This document shows, piece after piece, positions 25,556-34,256 of a stretch of DNA of 64,000 bases (position 1 is the first letter of the stretch; every line of letters begins with the position of its first letter). Below the pieces are notes generated by a model. The model did no database searches. It was given only the letters and a program-made list of their open reading frames with translations, and was not told the DNA's origin. The position numbers and the translations under genes are program-made. This DNA is from a bacterium (GTDB lineage: Bacteria; 4484-113; JAFGCY01), in contig JADZFO010000015.1 in assembly GCA_020849855.1 (NCBI GenBank), positions 101,126-165,125 on the forward strand, written 5' to 3'.

Positions 25556-26260
25556 ATGATGGGAAGCCTGGCCAGTGTTGTCCTGGTACACGGTGCGTTT
25601 GAAGACGGTTCCTGCTGGAACCGGGTCATCCCCCTCCTGCTGCGCGAAGGCTTTGACGTCCTTGCGCTCCAGAACCCCCTGACATCCCTGGCTGATGACA
25701 TTGCCAATACCCGTGCCGTGATCGACCAGATAGACGGGCCCATCGTCCTTGTCGGACATGCCTATGGTGGTGCAGTCATCTCAGGGGCCGCTTACGGTGC
25801 GCTTAATGTGACCAGCCTTGTATATATCTCCGGCTTCGCACCGGAGCAGGGCGAGTCACTGGCAGACATTCTGGCGAACTATCCTTCCATCCCATCTTCG
25901 CAGTATTTGCGGGCGGACAGCTCCGGCCGGCTCACCCTGGACCGCAGCCGCTTTGCCGACTTCTTCGCCCAGGACCTTGACCCGCTGGAGGCGCGCACCC
26001 TTGCCGCGGTTCAGCGCCCCATCGCGCATACCGCCTACCTCGACCGCCGCGTCCGACCAGCCTGGCGCATCATCCCGGCCTGGTACCAGATTGCCGAAGA
26101 CGACCGCATGATCCCGCCGGCGGTGCAGAGGTGGATGGCGGGACGCATGGGCGCCACCACCAAGTCGGTCAAGAGCAGCCATGCCGCTATGGTCTCGCGG
26201 CCGGACGAGACCTGCAGCATGATCCGGGACGCGGCGGTACTGGCCATGTCGGCCTGCTGA
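25556..26260 (+). CDS. Alpha/beta-hydrolase homologue lacking the nucleophile serine
   Basis: 234 residues of the small alpha/beta-hydrolase type: SVVLVHGAFEDGSCWNRVIP (oxyanion HGA), then VLVGHAYGGAVISG where active relatives have GHSYGG, then the acid in AEDDRMIPP and the base in SSHAAMVSRP. The nucleophile position is Ala, while the His and Asp positions are kept. Catalysis by the usual ester route should therefore be lost, so a binding or non-canonical role is likely. A second ATG follows the first directly. Confidence 0.85.
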   Translation: MMGSLASVVLVHGAFEDGSCWNRVIPLLLREGFDVLALQNPLTSLADDIANTRAVIDQIDGPIVLVGHAYGGAVISGAAYGALNVTSLVYISGFAPEQGESLADILANYPSIPSSQYLRADSSGRLTLDRSRFADFFAQDLDPLEARTLAAVQRPIAHTAYLDRRVRPAWRIIPAWYQIAEDDRMIPPAVQRWMAGRMGATTKSVKSSHAAMVSRPDETCSMIRDAAVLAMSAC

Positions 26261-26306
26261 GCTGCCAGGCGCTGTTGAATGAAAGCGCATCGGCGATACT
26301 AGTCCC

Positions 26307-27644
26307 ATGCAGCAGCTCAGCACCGAGCAGCAGGCCCGGATAGCCGAGGTCGCCAGACTTCTGCGCGAGGCGGAGCGGCCTGTGCGTGTCCTGCGCAGCC
26401 TGGCCTGGCCGGAAAGCGTGGCACAGGAGTTCTTTGACCGGGGCTGCACGGAGCCGCCAAAGCCCGAGTATCCGCCCTTCGACCCTGGCCCTACGCTGGA
26501 GGCGGTCATCGCGGCGCAGGCCCTGATTGACGGCGACACGCCCGTCCACACCTGGCTGCACCGCACTGCGCGGGCTATCTCCACAGCGGCCCGGATGCTC
26601 TCTGTGCTGGGGACCAAGGAGTTCTTTGTCCATAGCTCCGCCTTGTACGGCACGCCGGAAACCCCCATCCTGGACGGCAAACGCACTTCGCTGCAACTGG
26701 CGGAAGCAGTCGACGGCATCCTGGCCTCCTTCAACAACTCCCCGGCGAGCTTTGGCTCGGTGCCAGCCAGGGTGACGGCTGAGGAGCTGGCGGATCTCAT
26801 GCGCCGCAGGGTCAGCCAGCATTTTGGCTCGCAGGCGCCCGAGGTCCAGGTGGTGGACCAGCTTTCCTCCAAGGCACTGGCCGGCAGCCGCTATATCCGC
26901 ATCCGCCGCGACGCGGTCTTCTCGGACCTTGACGTGCGCCAGCTCATCAACCACGAGGCCTATGTCCACATCGGGACAACGCTTAACGGGCTGCAGCAGC
27001 AAAGCCTGCCAATCCTGGCCTCGGCCCATGCCGGTACAACGAACACTCAGGAAGGACTGGCAGTGTTCAGCGAGCTGATTTCCGGTGGCATGGACCCGCC
27101 GCGCTTCCAGCGCCTGGGCGCCCGCTCCATCGCCATCAAGGCCTGCATGGAAGGGGCCGACTTCATGGAGCTCTACTCCTTTTTCCTTGCGCGCAGCGAC
27201 AGCCCTGAGGAGGCCTTTGAGGATGCGCGTCGTGTGATCCGCGGCGGTCCGATCAGCGGTGGCGCACCCTTCACCAAGGACTGCACCTACCTGTATGGCC
27301 TGCTGCGAGTGCATAACTTCCTGCGCAGTGCCGTTGCCGCCGGCCGCATTGACTGCATGGGCCTGCTCTTCTGCGGCAAGATCGACCTTGATGACATCCC
27401 GGCCATGGGTCTGCTGGCCGAGATCGGCATGCTGCAGCCGCCGCGCTTCCTGCCGCCGATGTTCTCAGACCCGCGCTTCCTGGTGGCCTACCTGGCCTAC
27501 AGCGCGTACCTGAACACCGTCAACTTGCCTGTGATAGCCCAGTACTATCAGGAGCTCTTCGCGGCTACTCCACCGGTGGAGGTCATGGCCAGCGTCTGCT
27601 ATTTCGACCGGCACGATCAGAGCGGTCCCGGCCTGCAGGCTTGA
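26307..27644 (+). CDS. DUF1704 (QEGLA-motif, MATCAP-like) metallopeptidase family protein
   Basis: 445 residues. It carries the family's HExxxH motif in NHEAYVHIGTTLNG (about 215-219) and the name-giving TQEGLAVFSE (about 247-251), whose Glu is the expected third zinc ligand. Eukaryotic relatives (MATCAP) remove C-terminal tyrosine from proteins; bacterial members were once named flavohemoglobin expression modulators. The substrate in bacteria is unknown. It lies 46 bases downstream of the serine-less hydrolase on the same strand and may share its transcript. Confidence 0.9.
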   Translation: MQQLSTEQQARIAEVARLLREAERPVRVLRSLAWPESVAQEFFDRGCTEPPKPEYPPFDPGPTLEAVIAAQALIDGDTPVHTWLHRTARAISTAARMLSVLGTKEFFVHSSALYGTPETPILDGKRTSLQLAEAVDGILASFNNSPASFGSVPARVTAEELADLMRRRVSQHFGSQAPEVQVVDQLSSKALAGSRYIRIRRDAVFSDLDVRQLINHEAYVHIGTTLNGLQQQSLPILASAHAGTTNTQEGLAVFSELISGGMDPPRFQRLGARSIAIKACMEGADFMELYSFFLARSDSPEEAFEDARRVIRGGPISGGAPFTKDCTYLYGLLRVHNFLRSAVAAGRIDCMGLLFCGKIDLDDIPAMGLLAEIGMLQPPRFLPPMFSDPRFLVAYLAYSAYLNTVNLPVIAQYYQELFAATPPVEVMASVCYFDRHDQSGPGLQA

Positions 27645-27744
27645 GGCCAGGTAGTGATGCCTCAAGATTCGGTTGAAAACTGCTGTAGATGCGAAGATAT
27701 GACAGCAGCGGAATCTATGCTGTCCTGAGTACAGGAGGTCTGCT

Positions 27745-28587
27745 ATGTCCGAGTACAACCCGGTAGAACAGCTCAACACCCTGGCCCAGCCCTGGCCTCT
27801 GCTCAAGGAGGGCATGGATACCTGGTTCGTGAAGATCCTGCGGCGCTGCCTGGCCTTTCATGGCCATGGCGACCAGAAGTGGCTTAAGCCGGCAAACGCA
27901 GTGGACACAAAGTTCGATGCCGCGCTGACAGAGCTGGTCCGGGCCTTCCAGAAGGAAAAGAAGATCGATGTCGACGGTGAGGTTGGCCCTTCAACCTGGG
28001 GCAAGCTGGCGCAGTATGAAGCCGGGGCCCAGGACCCGGAGGTTGAACCGGCAACGGATCCTGATGCCCATACAAACGCTGAGGCCGAGCTGCGCAGCGC
28101 CATCATCAGCCGCGCCGAGGCTCTGGCAGCGCAAAAGATCCGCGAGAAGCAGGGCCAGAACCGCGGCGAGCCCTTCGACAAGTACAACCGCTTCGCCGGC
28201 GTACCCAAGGGCAGCCCTTACTGCGTCACGCTCTGGAACTACGAGCTGGCGCAGATCTTCCTCAAGCTGGGCTACAAGATCCCCTTCCAGCCCGGCGCCA
28301 GCTCCAGCAAGCTGGTAGCCCTGGCAAGGAAGCACGGCCGCCTTAAGACGGCTGCCAAGGCTGAGCCGGGTGACCTGATTGTTTATCGCGACCCCGACAA
28401 CAAGCCCACGAGTCATAACCACACCGGCCTGATCGTGAAGGTGCTGGGCGGGGGCAAGTTCGAGACCGTCGAGGGCAATACCGGCGCGGGCTCCGGCGTG
28501 ATCTCTGAAGGAGATGGCATCTACCGCCGCAAGCGCAACACGACGGTCAGCCCCGCGGATATCGTGGATCTGGCGAGCATGGCCTAG
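27745..28587 (+). CDS. Peptidoglycan-binding / CHAP-like amidase domain protein
   Basis: 280 residues. A PG_binding_1 domain covers about 20-85 (FVKILRRCLAFHG, FQKEKKIDVDGEVGPSTWGK). A CHAP-like domain covers about 145-275, with the candidate nucleophile Cys in SPYCVTLWNYEL, the His in SHNHTGLIVKV and the polar third residue in VEGNTGAGSG. There is no signal peptide, so it may act after lysis or be exported by another route, as phage-type endolysins are. AGGAG lies upstream of the ATG. Confidence 0.82.
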   Translation: MSEYNPVEQLNTLAQPWPLLKEGMDTWFVKILRRCLAFHGHGDQKWLKPANAVDTKFDAALTELVRAFQKEKKIDVDGEVGPSTWGKLAQYEAGAQDPEVEPATDPDAHTNAEAELRSAIISRAEALAAQKIREKQGQNRGEPFDKYNRFAGVPKGSPYCVTLWNYELAQIFLKLGYKIPFQPGASSSKLVALARKHGRLKTAAKAEPGDLIVYRDPDNKPTSHNHTGLIVKVLGGGKFETVEGNTGAGSGVISEGDGIYRRKRNTTVSPADIVDLASMA

Positions 28588-28628
28588 CCGCGACTGCTGA
28601 TGCCCCGCCTTGCAGGTAGAATGCTGGG

Positions 28629-28832
28629 GTGAGTCAGGATCACACCAAAACAAGCGACGCGCAGGGCCTTGGCGGCATCGAGCCGGTGCTGCACTGCTGC
28701 GCCTGCAGCCGCATCTTCCGCCTGCCGGACAGTGCCGCCCCGGGCAGCATCATTGACTGTCCCTTCTGCCACACCAGGCAGGTGCTGCGGACCATGACTG
28801 TCTTTGTCTCCGACCCGGTGGTCGCGGCCTGA
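28629..28832 (+). CDS. Small CxxC zinc-ribbon protein
   Basis: 67 residues starting with GTG. Two Cys pairs, HCCACSRIF and DCPFCHTRQ, are spaced about 20 residues apart and should form one zinc ribbon. It ends one base before the yraN start, so the two are translationally linked. No named family; nucleic-acid or protein binding is typical of such ribbons. Confidence 0.7.
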   Translation: MSQDHTKTSDAQGLGGIEPVLHCCACSRIFRLPDSAAPGSIIDCPFCHTRQVLRTMTVFVSDPVVAA

Positions 28833-28833
28833 G

Positions 28834-29232
28834 ATGAGCGAGGCGCGGCTGGCCATGGGCGCTGCGGGTGAGGCCGCCGCGCTGGCCGCCCTGCAGCGCC
28901 AGGGCTACCGCCTGCTGCACCGCAACCTGCGCCTGGGCCGTCTGGGTGAGCTGGACCTCGTCATGCAGGAAGGCAGCGTGCTGGTCTTCGTTGAGGTCAA
29001 GGCCAAGATTCTGGGTGAGCGCCAGCTGGGCGGGCGCGACAACGTCACCTGGGCCAAACAGCGCAAGCTGGTCGATCTGGCCACGGCCTATATGCAGAGC
29101 CATGCCAATCGGCCCGGCTCCCCAAAGCACAGCGGTGCGCGCTTTGATGTGGTTGAGGTGGTCTATGCGGATGGCACGCTGAAGAACCCGCAGGTCGTCG
29201 TGCTGAAGGATGCCTTCCGGCCGGGGGATTAG
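28834..29232 (+). CDS. yraN: YraN family (UPF0102) nuclease-fold protein
   Basis: 132 residues from ATG 28834, one base after the zinc-ribbon gene stop. Family signature: GEAAALAALQRQGYRLLHRN, then the nuclease-like core GELDLVM...LVFVEVKAK (PD-(D/E)XK-type Asp, Glu, Lys) and ARFDVVEV. YraN proteins have a Holliday-junction-resolvase fold but an uncertain role. An earlier in-frame ATG at 28804 lies inside the preceding gene. Confidence 0.93.
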   Translation: MSEARLAMGAAGEAAALAALQRQGYRLLHRNLRLGRLGELDLVMQEGSVLVFVEVKAKILGERQLGGRDNVTWAKQRKLVDLATAYMQSHANRPGSPKHSGARFDVVEVVYADGTLKNPQVVVLKDAFRPGD

Positions 29233-29287
29233 AAACGCAGACCCGTCGCCGTCCCACAAGAACAGAGCAGCCCCTGGCGCAGGGCTC

Positions 29288-30130
29288 TTAGGTCCCGTTC
29301 AGTACCTTCAGCATCTTCTCCAGCAGCTCTGGTGTGGCTGCTGTGACCATATCGATGTCGCCCGGCGTGTAGGCGCTGCCATCAAGGCGGCAGGTATGCG
29401 CCCCCGCCTCATCCATCAGCAGCAGGCCGGCACAGACATCCCAGGGCTTCAGCTTGAACTCCCACATGCCGTCGTAGACACCCTCGGCAACGAAGGCACA
29501 GTCGATGGCCGCTGAGCCCAGGCGGCGGATCTTCTGGAAGCGACGCTGCATGCGGCTGTACTGCTCGATATTGCTGTACTGGTGGCCCTCAGCCACATCG
29601 TAAGGGAAGCCAGTCGCCAGCATGGCGTTGTGCATCCCGCCGCCCGGCGGCTCGCTGCGCACGCTCAGCCTCCGGCCGTTCAGCCAGGCCCCAGCCCCGC
29701 GGCGTCCCTGCCACAGGCGGCTAAGCAGCGGAGCAGCGATCACCCCCAGCAGTGGGGCAAGTCGGCCGGCCGCGTCGACCTCGCAGAGCGCGACGGATAC
29801 GGACCACAGGGGCAGGCCGCAGAGGAAGTTGCTGGTGCCGTCCAGCGGATCGACTACCCAGGCCAGGGCAGTGCGGGGGCCGGCCTGCCAGGCCGCGCTG
29901 TCAAAGGACTCCTCGCCCACAAAGCCCGCCTCCGGGGCAATGCGGCCAAGGGAATCGCGCAGCATGGCCTCGGCCTCGTTATCGGCGCTGGAGGCAAGGT
30001 CGACAGCGCTGGTCTTGGAGACCACCGCGCTGTAGTCCAGCCGCGCCTGCATTTCGGCAAGTCGCTGGCCGGTTATGCTGCTGGCCTCCACAATCGCGGC
30101 CAGTACTGCGTCCGTGTTATAGCTGCTCAA
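29288..30130 (-). CDS. Inositol monophosphatase family protein
   Basis: About 280 residues. Metal-binding motifs are all present: GFVGEES, DPLDGTSNF (about 89-97) and WDVCAGLLLMDEAGA near the C-terminus. Members hydrolyse inositol phosphates, PAP or fructose bisphosphate; the substrate is not decided. No ATG fits: the open frame from 30232 overlaps the upstream gene by 79 bases, so a TTG start at 30130 is proposed, 23 bases after that gene's stop. Confidence 0.88.
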   Translation of the reverse strand: MSSYNTDAVLAAIVEASSITGQRLAEMQARLDYSAVVSKTSAVDLASSADNEAEAMLRDSLGRIAPEAGFVGEESFDSAAWQAGPRTALAWVVDPLDGTSNFLCGLPLWSVSVALCEVDAAGRLAPLLGVIAAPLLSRLWQGRRGAGAWLNGRRLSVRSEPPGGGMHNAMLATGFPYDVAEGHQYSNIEQYSRMQRRFQKIRRLGSAAIDCAFVAEGVYDGMWEFKLKPWDVCAGLLLMDEAGAHTCRLDGSAYTPGDIDMVTAATPELLEKMLKVLNGT

Positions 30131-30153
30131 GGCCGGACATGTTAGCGCAGGGT

Positions 30154-31722
30154 CTAGAAAATCCCCTTGGGGAAGAACTTCTCGAACCAGCTGCCGCCGC
30201 CGGTGTTGAAGGCGTAGAGGCAGCCGACCCACTGCAGGTTGGAGATGCCCTTCAGCTTGATCGTGTTGACGGGCTTGGTGGCGGCCTCAGGCCCCAGGGG
30301 CACCACGGTCAGCACGGGGTCCTTGATGCTGTCCGCCACCAGTACCAGCGCATCGTCCTGGGGTGAGATGTCCCAGAACTTCACCTTGTACTTCACTGTG
30401 AGGATCTCAGTGGCGGTGTTGGTGTCCAGGTCGATCCAGACGAAGCGATCCTGGGTGACGGCGGATTCCTTCGCCACCACCGCGTTGCTCTTGCGGGCCC
30501 ACTTCAGCACCGGCCGCGTCAGCACCAGATCCGGGATCTGGTGGAAGCTGCGGTCCTCGGTCTTGTAGTAGCCCAGGCTGGCCTCGGCGCGGTCCATGAC
30601 AGTGGCCAGCAGGGCCTGGCCGCTGGGCTGGGCATAAAGCTCGGCAGTGCCGGGGAATTCCACGCGGTCCAGCTGCTTGCCCTTGAGGTCCAGAAGGCTG
30701 GCCACCGGATAGCTGGCCAAGGTCAGGGGGTCCTGGACCCAGATTCCCTTCTGCTTGCCGCTGCGCACGCCGTAGATCTGGAAGCGGTTGCCCTCAGCGG
30801 GGATGATCTCTTCCTTCTTGTTCTCCAGCGTGTAGCTGATGATGCGGTTCTCCACGCCGGGTTCGTTGACGCAGTAGTAGATGCGGCTGGAGCTGCCGGC
30901 GGCGAAGTAGGCCTGGAAGTTGCTGTGCAGAGGGAATTCCTGGATCAGCCGCACCTGGCCGCTGGGCAGGTTCAGGCTGATCGCGGCCTCCTTGTTGGCG
31001 GCGCCGGAGGTGCCTTCCACCGTGCTGGAGGGCGCGATGGCCACCACCCACTTGCCGTCCTCGGAGTTGGCGATGACACGGGCGGGGAAGTTATCCTTGC
31101 CCACGCGGTAGCCGCCGGTGCGGGGGTCGATCAGCAGGAAGGGGCTCTTCTTTTCAAAGGTCGGGTTGCCTTCGGCGTCCTTGACCTCCAGCTCCTCGCG
31201 GAAGTCGCAGATCAGGCCGATGCGGAACTTGTAGTCAACTGGGATGTAGCCTTCAATCTGGCCGCGCCGCGACTCGCGGATCTGCTCCATGGAGGGCATG
31301 GTCGGGGCGTTGGGATCATCCTCCGGCTCGGCGATGCCAGGCATGGCCGGCACGGGCAGGTCCTCGGGCGCTGTCTCCGCAGCTCCTTCCGTCTCCTCGC
31401 CGCTGCCCTCAGTCCCTGCGCCTGACTCGCCGGCAGCGCTCTCATCCAGGGGCTCTTCGCCGACTGTCTCGTCGCCCGGGGCGGCTTCTTCGTCCGCGAC
31501 TTCTTCGTCAACCACCTCGTCGTCGACAGGGGCTTGCCTGTCCTCGCTGACGCTGTCATCCTCAACCCCGCCGGGCGCCTTCTGCGGCGCGCTCTCGCCG
31601 CTGCGGGAGCTGGGGTTGCGGCCTTCCTCGGCCAGGCTGGCTGTGCCAATCAGCAGCAGCAGCGCGGCTGCCAGGATCAGCAGCAGGCGCGTCAGCCCAT
31701 GTGAATTGCCATTTAGTTTCAT
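30154..31722 (-). CDS. Exported protein with acidic linker and WD40-like beta-propeller
   Basis: 522 residues. A signal peptide or anchor (about 11-31) is followed by 90 residues rich in Glu, Asp, Ala and Pro, then from about 160 a domain with repeated beta blades (SEDGKWVVAIAPSS, SSRIYYCVNEPG, PQDDALVLVADS). That pattern resembles WD40-like propellers such as TolB/PD40, but I cannot name the family. It sits upstream of the inositol-phosphatase gene on the same strand. Confidence 0.72.
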   Translation of the reverse strand: MKLNGNSHGLTRLLLILAAALLLLIGTASLAEEGRNPSSRSGESAPQKAPGGVEDDSVSEDRQAPVDDEVVDEEVADEEAAPGDETVGEEPLDESAAGESGAGTEGSGEETEGAAETAPEDLPVPAMPGIAEPEDDPNAPTMPSMEQIRESRRGQIEGYIPVDYKFRIGLICDFREELEVKDAEGNPTFEKKSPFLLIDPRTGGYRVGKDNFPARVIANSEDGKWVVAIAPSSTVEGTSGAANKEAAISLNLPSGQVRLIQEFPLHSNFQAYFAAGSSSRIYYCVNEPGVENRIISYTLENKKEEIIPAEGNRFQIYGVRSGKQKGIWVQDPLTLASYPVASLLDLKGKQLDRVEFPGTAELYAQPSGQALLATVMDRAEASLGYYKTEDRSFHQIPDLVLTRPVLKWARKSNAVVAKESAVTQDRFVWIDLDTNTATEILTVKYKVKFWDISPQDDALVLVADSIKDPVLTVVPLGPEAATKPVNTIKLKGISNLQWVGCLYAFNTGGGSWFEKFFPKGIF

Positions 31723-31796
31723 AAACCTGCCCAGGGGCGCAGACAGCGCCTGCTAACTAATCGGGCCGGAGGGCAACACTGCTTAACTGCTGTCCC

Positions 31797-33407
31797 CTAA
31801 CCCTGGTTCGGCGTCGTTCCCAGCATCATATTCAGCACATAACTGTAGTTCACCACCTGGTTGCGTCCGTGCAGCTTGGCGAAATACAGTGCGCTGTCGG
31901 CCAGCTCGATGAACTGCGCCGTTGATGCCGGCTTGTGCTCCAGATAGCTGGCCACGCCGATGGAGGCAGTGACTTTAATGAAGACGCTGCTGTTCGGAAT
32001 ATAGAAGCTGTAGTTCTCGATGTAGCGCCGCAGGCGGCTGGCCATCAGTTCGCAGTTCTTATTGTGCGTCTCCGGCAGCACCACCACGAAGCGCTCGCCG
32101 CTGTAGCGGCTGCCAAAGTCCGTGGTGCGCATGTTCTCCATGATGATCCGCGAGAGCTCCTTGAGCACCAGGTCGCCCGTCTCCGGGCCGTAGCTCTCGT
32201 TGACATCCTTGAAGTGGTCGATGTCCACGATCATCAGCGAGAGGGCCACGTTATAGCGACGGGCGCGGTCGAACTCGCGGTCCAGCAGGCCATAGAAGTG
32301 CCGCTGGTTGTAGAGGCCGGTCAGCCGGTCGAGGGTCTCCATCTGGCTGTTCTGGGCCTGCAGCTGGGCCTTCTTGAGGTGCAGCAGGAGCTGGTGCACC
32401 AGGATGTTGAAGAACTGGATCAGGCGCCGGTTGGCCAGGGTTTCCTCAGTGCTGGACAGCAGGACAACCGCGAAGAGCTCGTTATCCAGCACGATGGGGA
32501 AGATCTCCTGCCCAGGCAGGCGCAGATCAGCGCTGCACTCTTCCTCGCTGATCAGCAGCTCCGCGCCGCTGAGCTCGGCATCCTCCAGACGGACGGACTC
32601 AGCCCGGCGCTGGCGGCGCTGCCACTGCTCGGCCAGGGCTTCAAAGGCCCGCTCCAGCTCACTGCGATGCAGGCGCCGCGCCAGGTTGACCAGGCTGCGC
32701 TGGCCGCCGGCGGCCTGGGCATGGATCACGGCCAGCAGCTCCACCGGAATCAGGTCCGACACGATATCGCGAAAGAGCGTGAAGGCGTCGCGGGACTCCA
32801 GGCCCTGGTCCATGCGCTCAACCAGCCGCGCCAGGATGCTGATCTCATCAGCGCTGGTGCCGGCCGGGCGCTGCGGCTCGGCGATGCTGGCCAGCAGGTA
32901 CTGGCAGAGCTGCGTGGCCTGCTGCAGCGCGAGGCGGAAGTCGATGTTCTCGTGCTCCATCTGCATCAGCTGCTGCGCCGAGAGGTTGCCAAGGCAGAGC
33001 ACGCCATGCAGACCGCGGCTGCCGCGCAGCGGGAAGATCGCGCAGGCATCAGTGCGGTAGTTCTCGCTCCAGGGCGCCAGCCACTGCGGTGTTTCGCGCA
33101 GGTTGTGCACCAGCAGGCCGCGGGGACTGGTCAGGGCGTGGGAGATCAGCTCGGAAGGGAAGCGCCACTGCTCAAGCGGCAGGGTGACGGCCGTGGAGAA
33201 GGCGCCCACAAGGCGCGGCTCCTGGCCGTCAAGCAGCATCAGGCTCACCCGGTCTGATCCCAGGACCCGCCCGATGGTCTGCACCAGCTGCTCGCCCAGG
33301 CGGTTGCCGCCGTAGAGGTCAAGCTGGGTCAGCTCGCTGCAGAGCTCGTGGAAGTTCAGCAGCCCGGGTGCCTGAGGCCGAAACTTAGGTGCCGACACGC
33401 AGCCCAC
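31797..33407 (-). CDS. GAF-like sensor with degenerate GGDEF domain
   Basis: 536 residues; the in-frame GTG at 33398 fits the upstream GGAG better than that at 33407. Two GAF-like sensory regions (about 20-165 and 190-345) precede a GGDEF domain (about 365-525) that begins with the usual LTGLYNQRHFYGLLDREFDR and keeps the metal-site IVDIDHFKDVNE. The signature motif reads SGERF instead of GG(D/E)EF, which should abolish cyclic-di-GMP synthesis. It may act as a GTP- or c-di-GMP-independent sensor. No EAL domain or other c-di-GMP gene is visible here. Confidence 0.88.
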   Translation of the reverse strand: MGCVSAPKFRPQAPGLLNFHELCSELTQLDLYGGNRLGEQLVQTIGRVLGSDRVSLMLLDGQEPRLVGAFSTAVTLPLEQWRFPSELISHALTSPRGLLVHNLRETPQWLAPWSENYRTDACAIFPLRGSRGLHGVLCLGNLSAQQLMQMEHENIDFRLALQQATQLCQYLLASIAEPQRPAGTSADEISILARLVERMDQGLESRDAFTLFRDIVSDLIPVELLAVIHAQAAGGQRSLVNLARRLHRSELERAFEALAEQWQRRQRRAESVRLEDAELSGAELLISEEECSADLRLPGQEIFPIVLDNELFAVVLLSSTEETLANRRLIQFFNILVHQLLLHLKKAQLQAQNSQMETLDRLTGLYNQRHFYGLLDREFDRARRYNVALSLMIVDIDHFKDVNESYGPETGDLVLKELSRIIMENMRTTDFGSRYSGERFVVVLPETHNKNCELMASRLRRYIENYSFYIPNSSVFIKVTASIGVASYLEHKPASTAQFIELADSALYFAKLHGRNQVVNYSYVLNMMLGTTPNQG

Positions 33408-33523
33408 CTCCGAGCGCCAGCAACATCATGCCTGAGTGTAACACGTTGTAAGAGCAGCGGCCACTCAATTGGGTCAGCCTCGTACAGACCAATCAGTAGG
33501 TCAAAGAGCATTACAATCTGATT

Positions 33524-34207
33524 ATGCATCTGGACTCCGACCACACTTCGAGGGACCGCCCAGTTCAAGGTGACCCCGGCCAGAGTTTCGGCAGTTCAGC
33601 TGCCTCGAGAAAGAAATGGCAGTTACTTATCGGGGCTCTTGTGGTTATGGTCTTTTTCAATGTACTCACAACTTGGACTGCGCTCAGATATAGCGCTGCA
33701 TTGCAGGAAGAGCGTCTTGAAAAGTCTGGCCGGCTCTATTACGGTGAGTACTTAGACGAGTTGACTAAGGTCAGCACCGCTTCAATTCGGGACGAAAGGT
33801 TGACACTATCTTGCATTTGGGGTCCAAGTTCTGGCAACGAGGCAGCGGTACTCCTGGTGGAGACGAAGGATCTGAAACTGGACGAGTTCTTTTCCCGTGG
33901 ACTTCCTGGACCACTTCTGTTTGACGGGAACTATTTCCTTCAGAACCACATCATGATCGATGGTGCGAAGGCCCGTATTGCATGGCGCGCCATTGATCCG
34001 GTCAAATTTCCTCACAGCCTATCCGACGGAACAATGCTTGTCGACAAGCAGGCGGGGACAATAAGTGCATACCCTCTCGACAGGGGCAAGGTGCAGTTAA
34101 TAGACTCTGGCGAGCTCACTGTAGTCCTTGCGCTCAATGACGACGACAAACTTTCCTTCTTCTATCCAGTTCGCAAGGTGACAATTAACCCTTCATCCGC
34201 CCCATGA
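33524..34207 (+). CDS. Hypothetical single-pass membrane protein, lower GC
   Basis: 227 residues with a basic stretch and one membrane segment at about 32-51 (WQLLIGALVVMVFFNVLTTW), then a soluble extracytoplasmic domain. No family recognised. Its GC content is visibly lower than that of the neighbouring genes and it starts in a repeat-rich zone, so recent acquisition is possible. The organisation (short N-terminus, one helix, about 180-residue domain) resembles the genes at 37811 and 36644. Confidence 0.62.
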   Translation: MHLDSDHTSRDRPVQGDPGQSFGSSAASRKKWQLLIGALVVMVFFNVLTTWTALRYSAALQEERLEKSGRLYYGEYLDELTKVSTASIRDERLTLSCIWGPSSGNEAAVLLVETKDLKLDEFFSRGLPGPLLFDGNYFLQNHIMIDGAKARIAWRAIDPVKFPHSLSDGTMLVDKQAGTISAYPLDRGKVQLIDSGELTVVLALNDDDKLSFFYPVRKVTINPSSAP

Positions 34208-34256
34208 TGTGATATTCGCCTTTCCACGAGTCCCGCACATCCTTGCGCCCCTGCAA

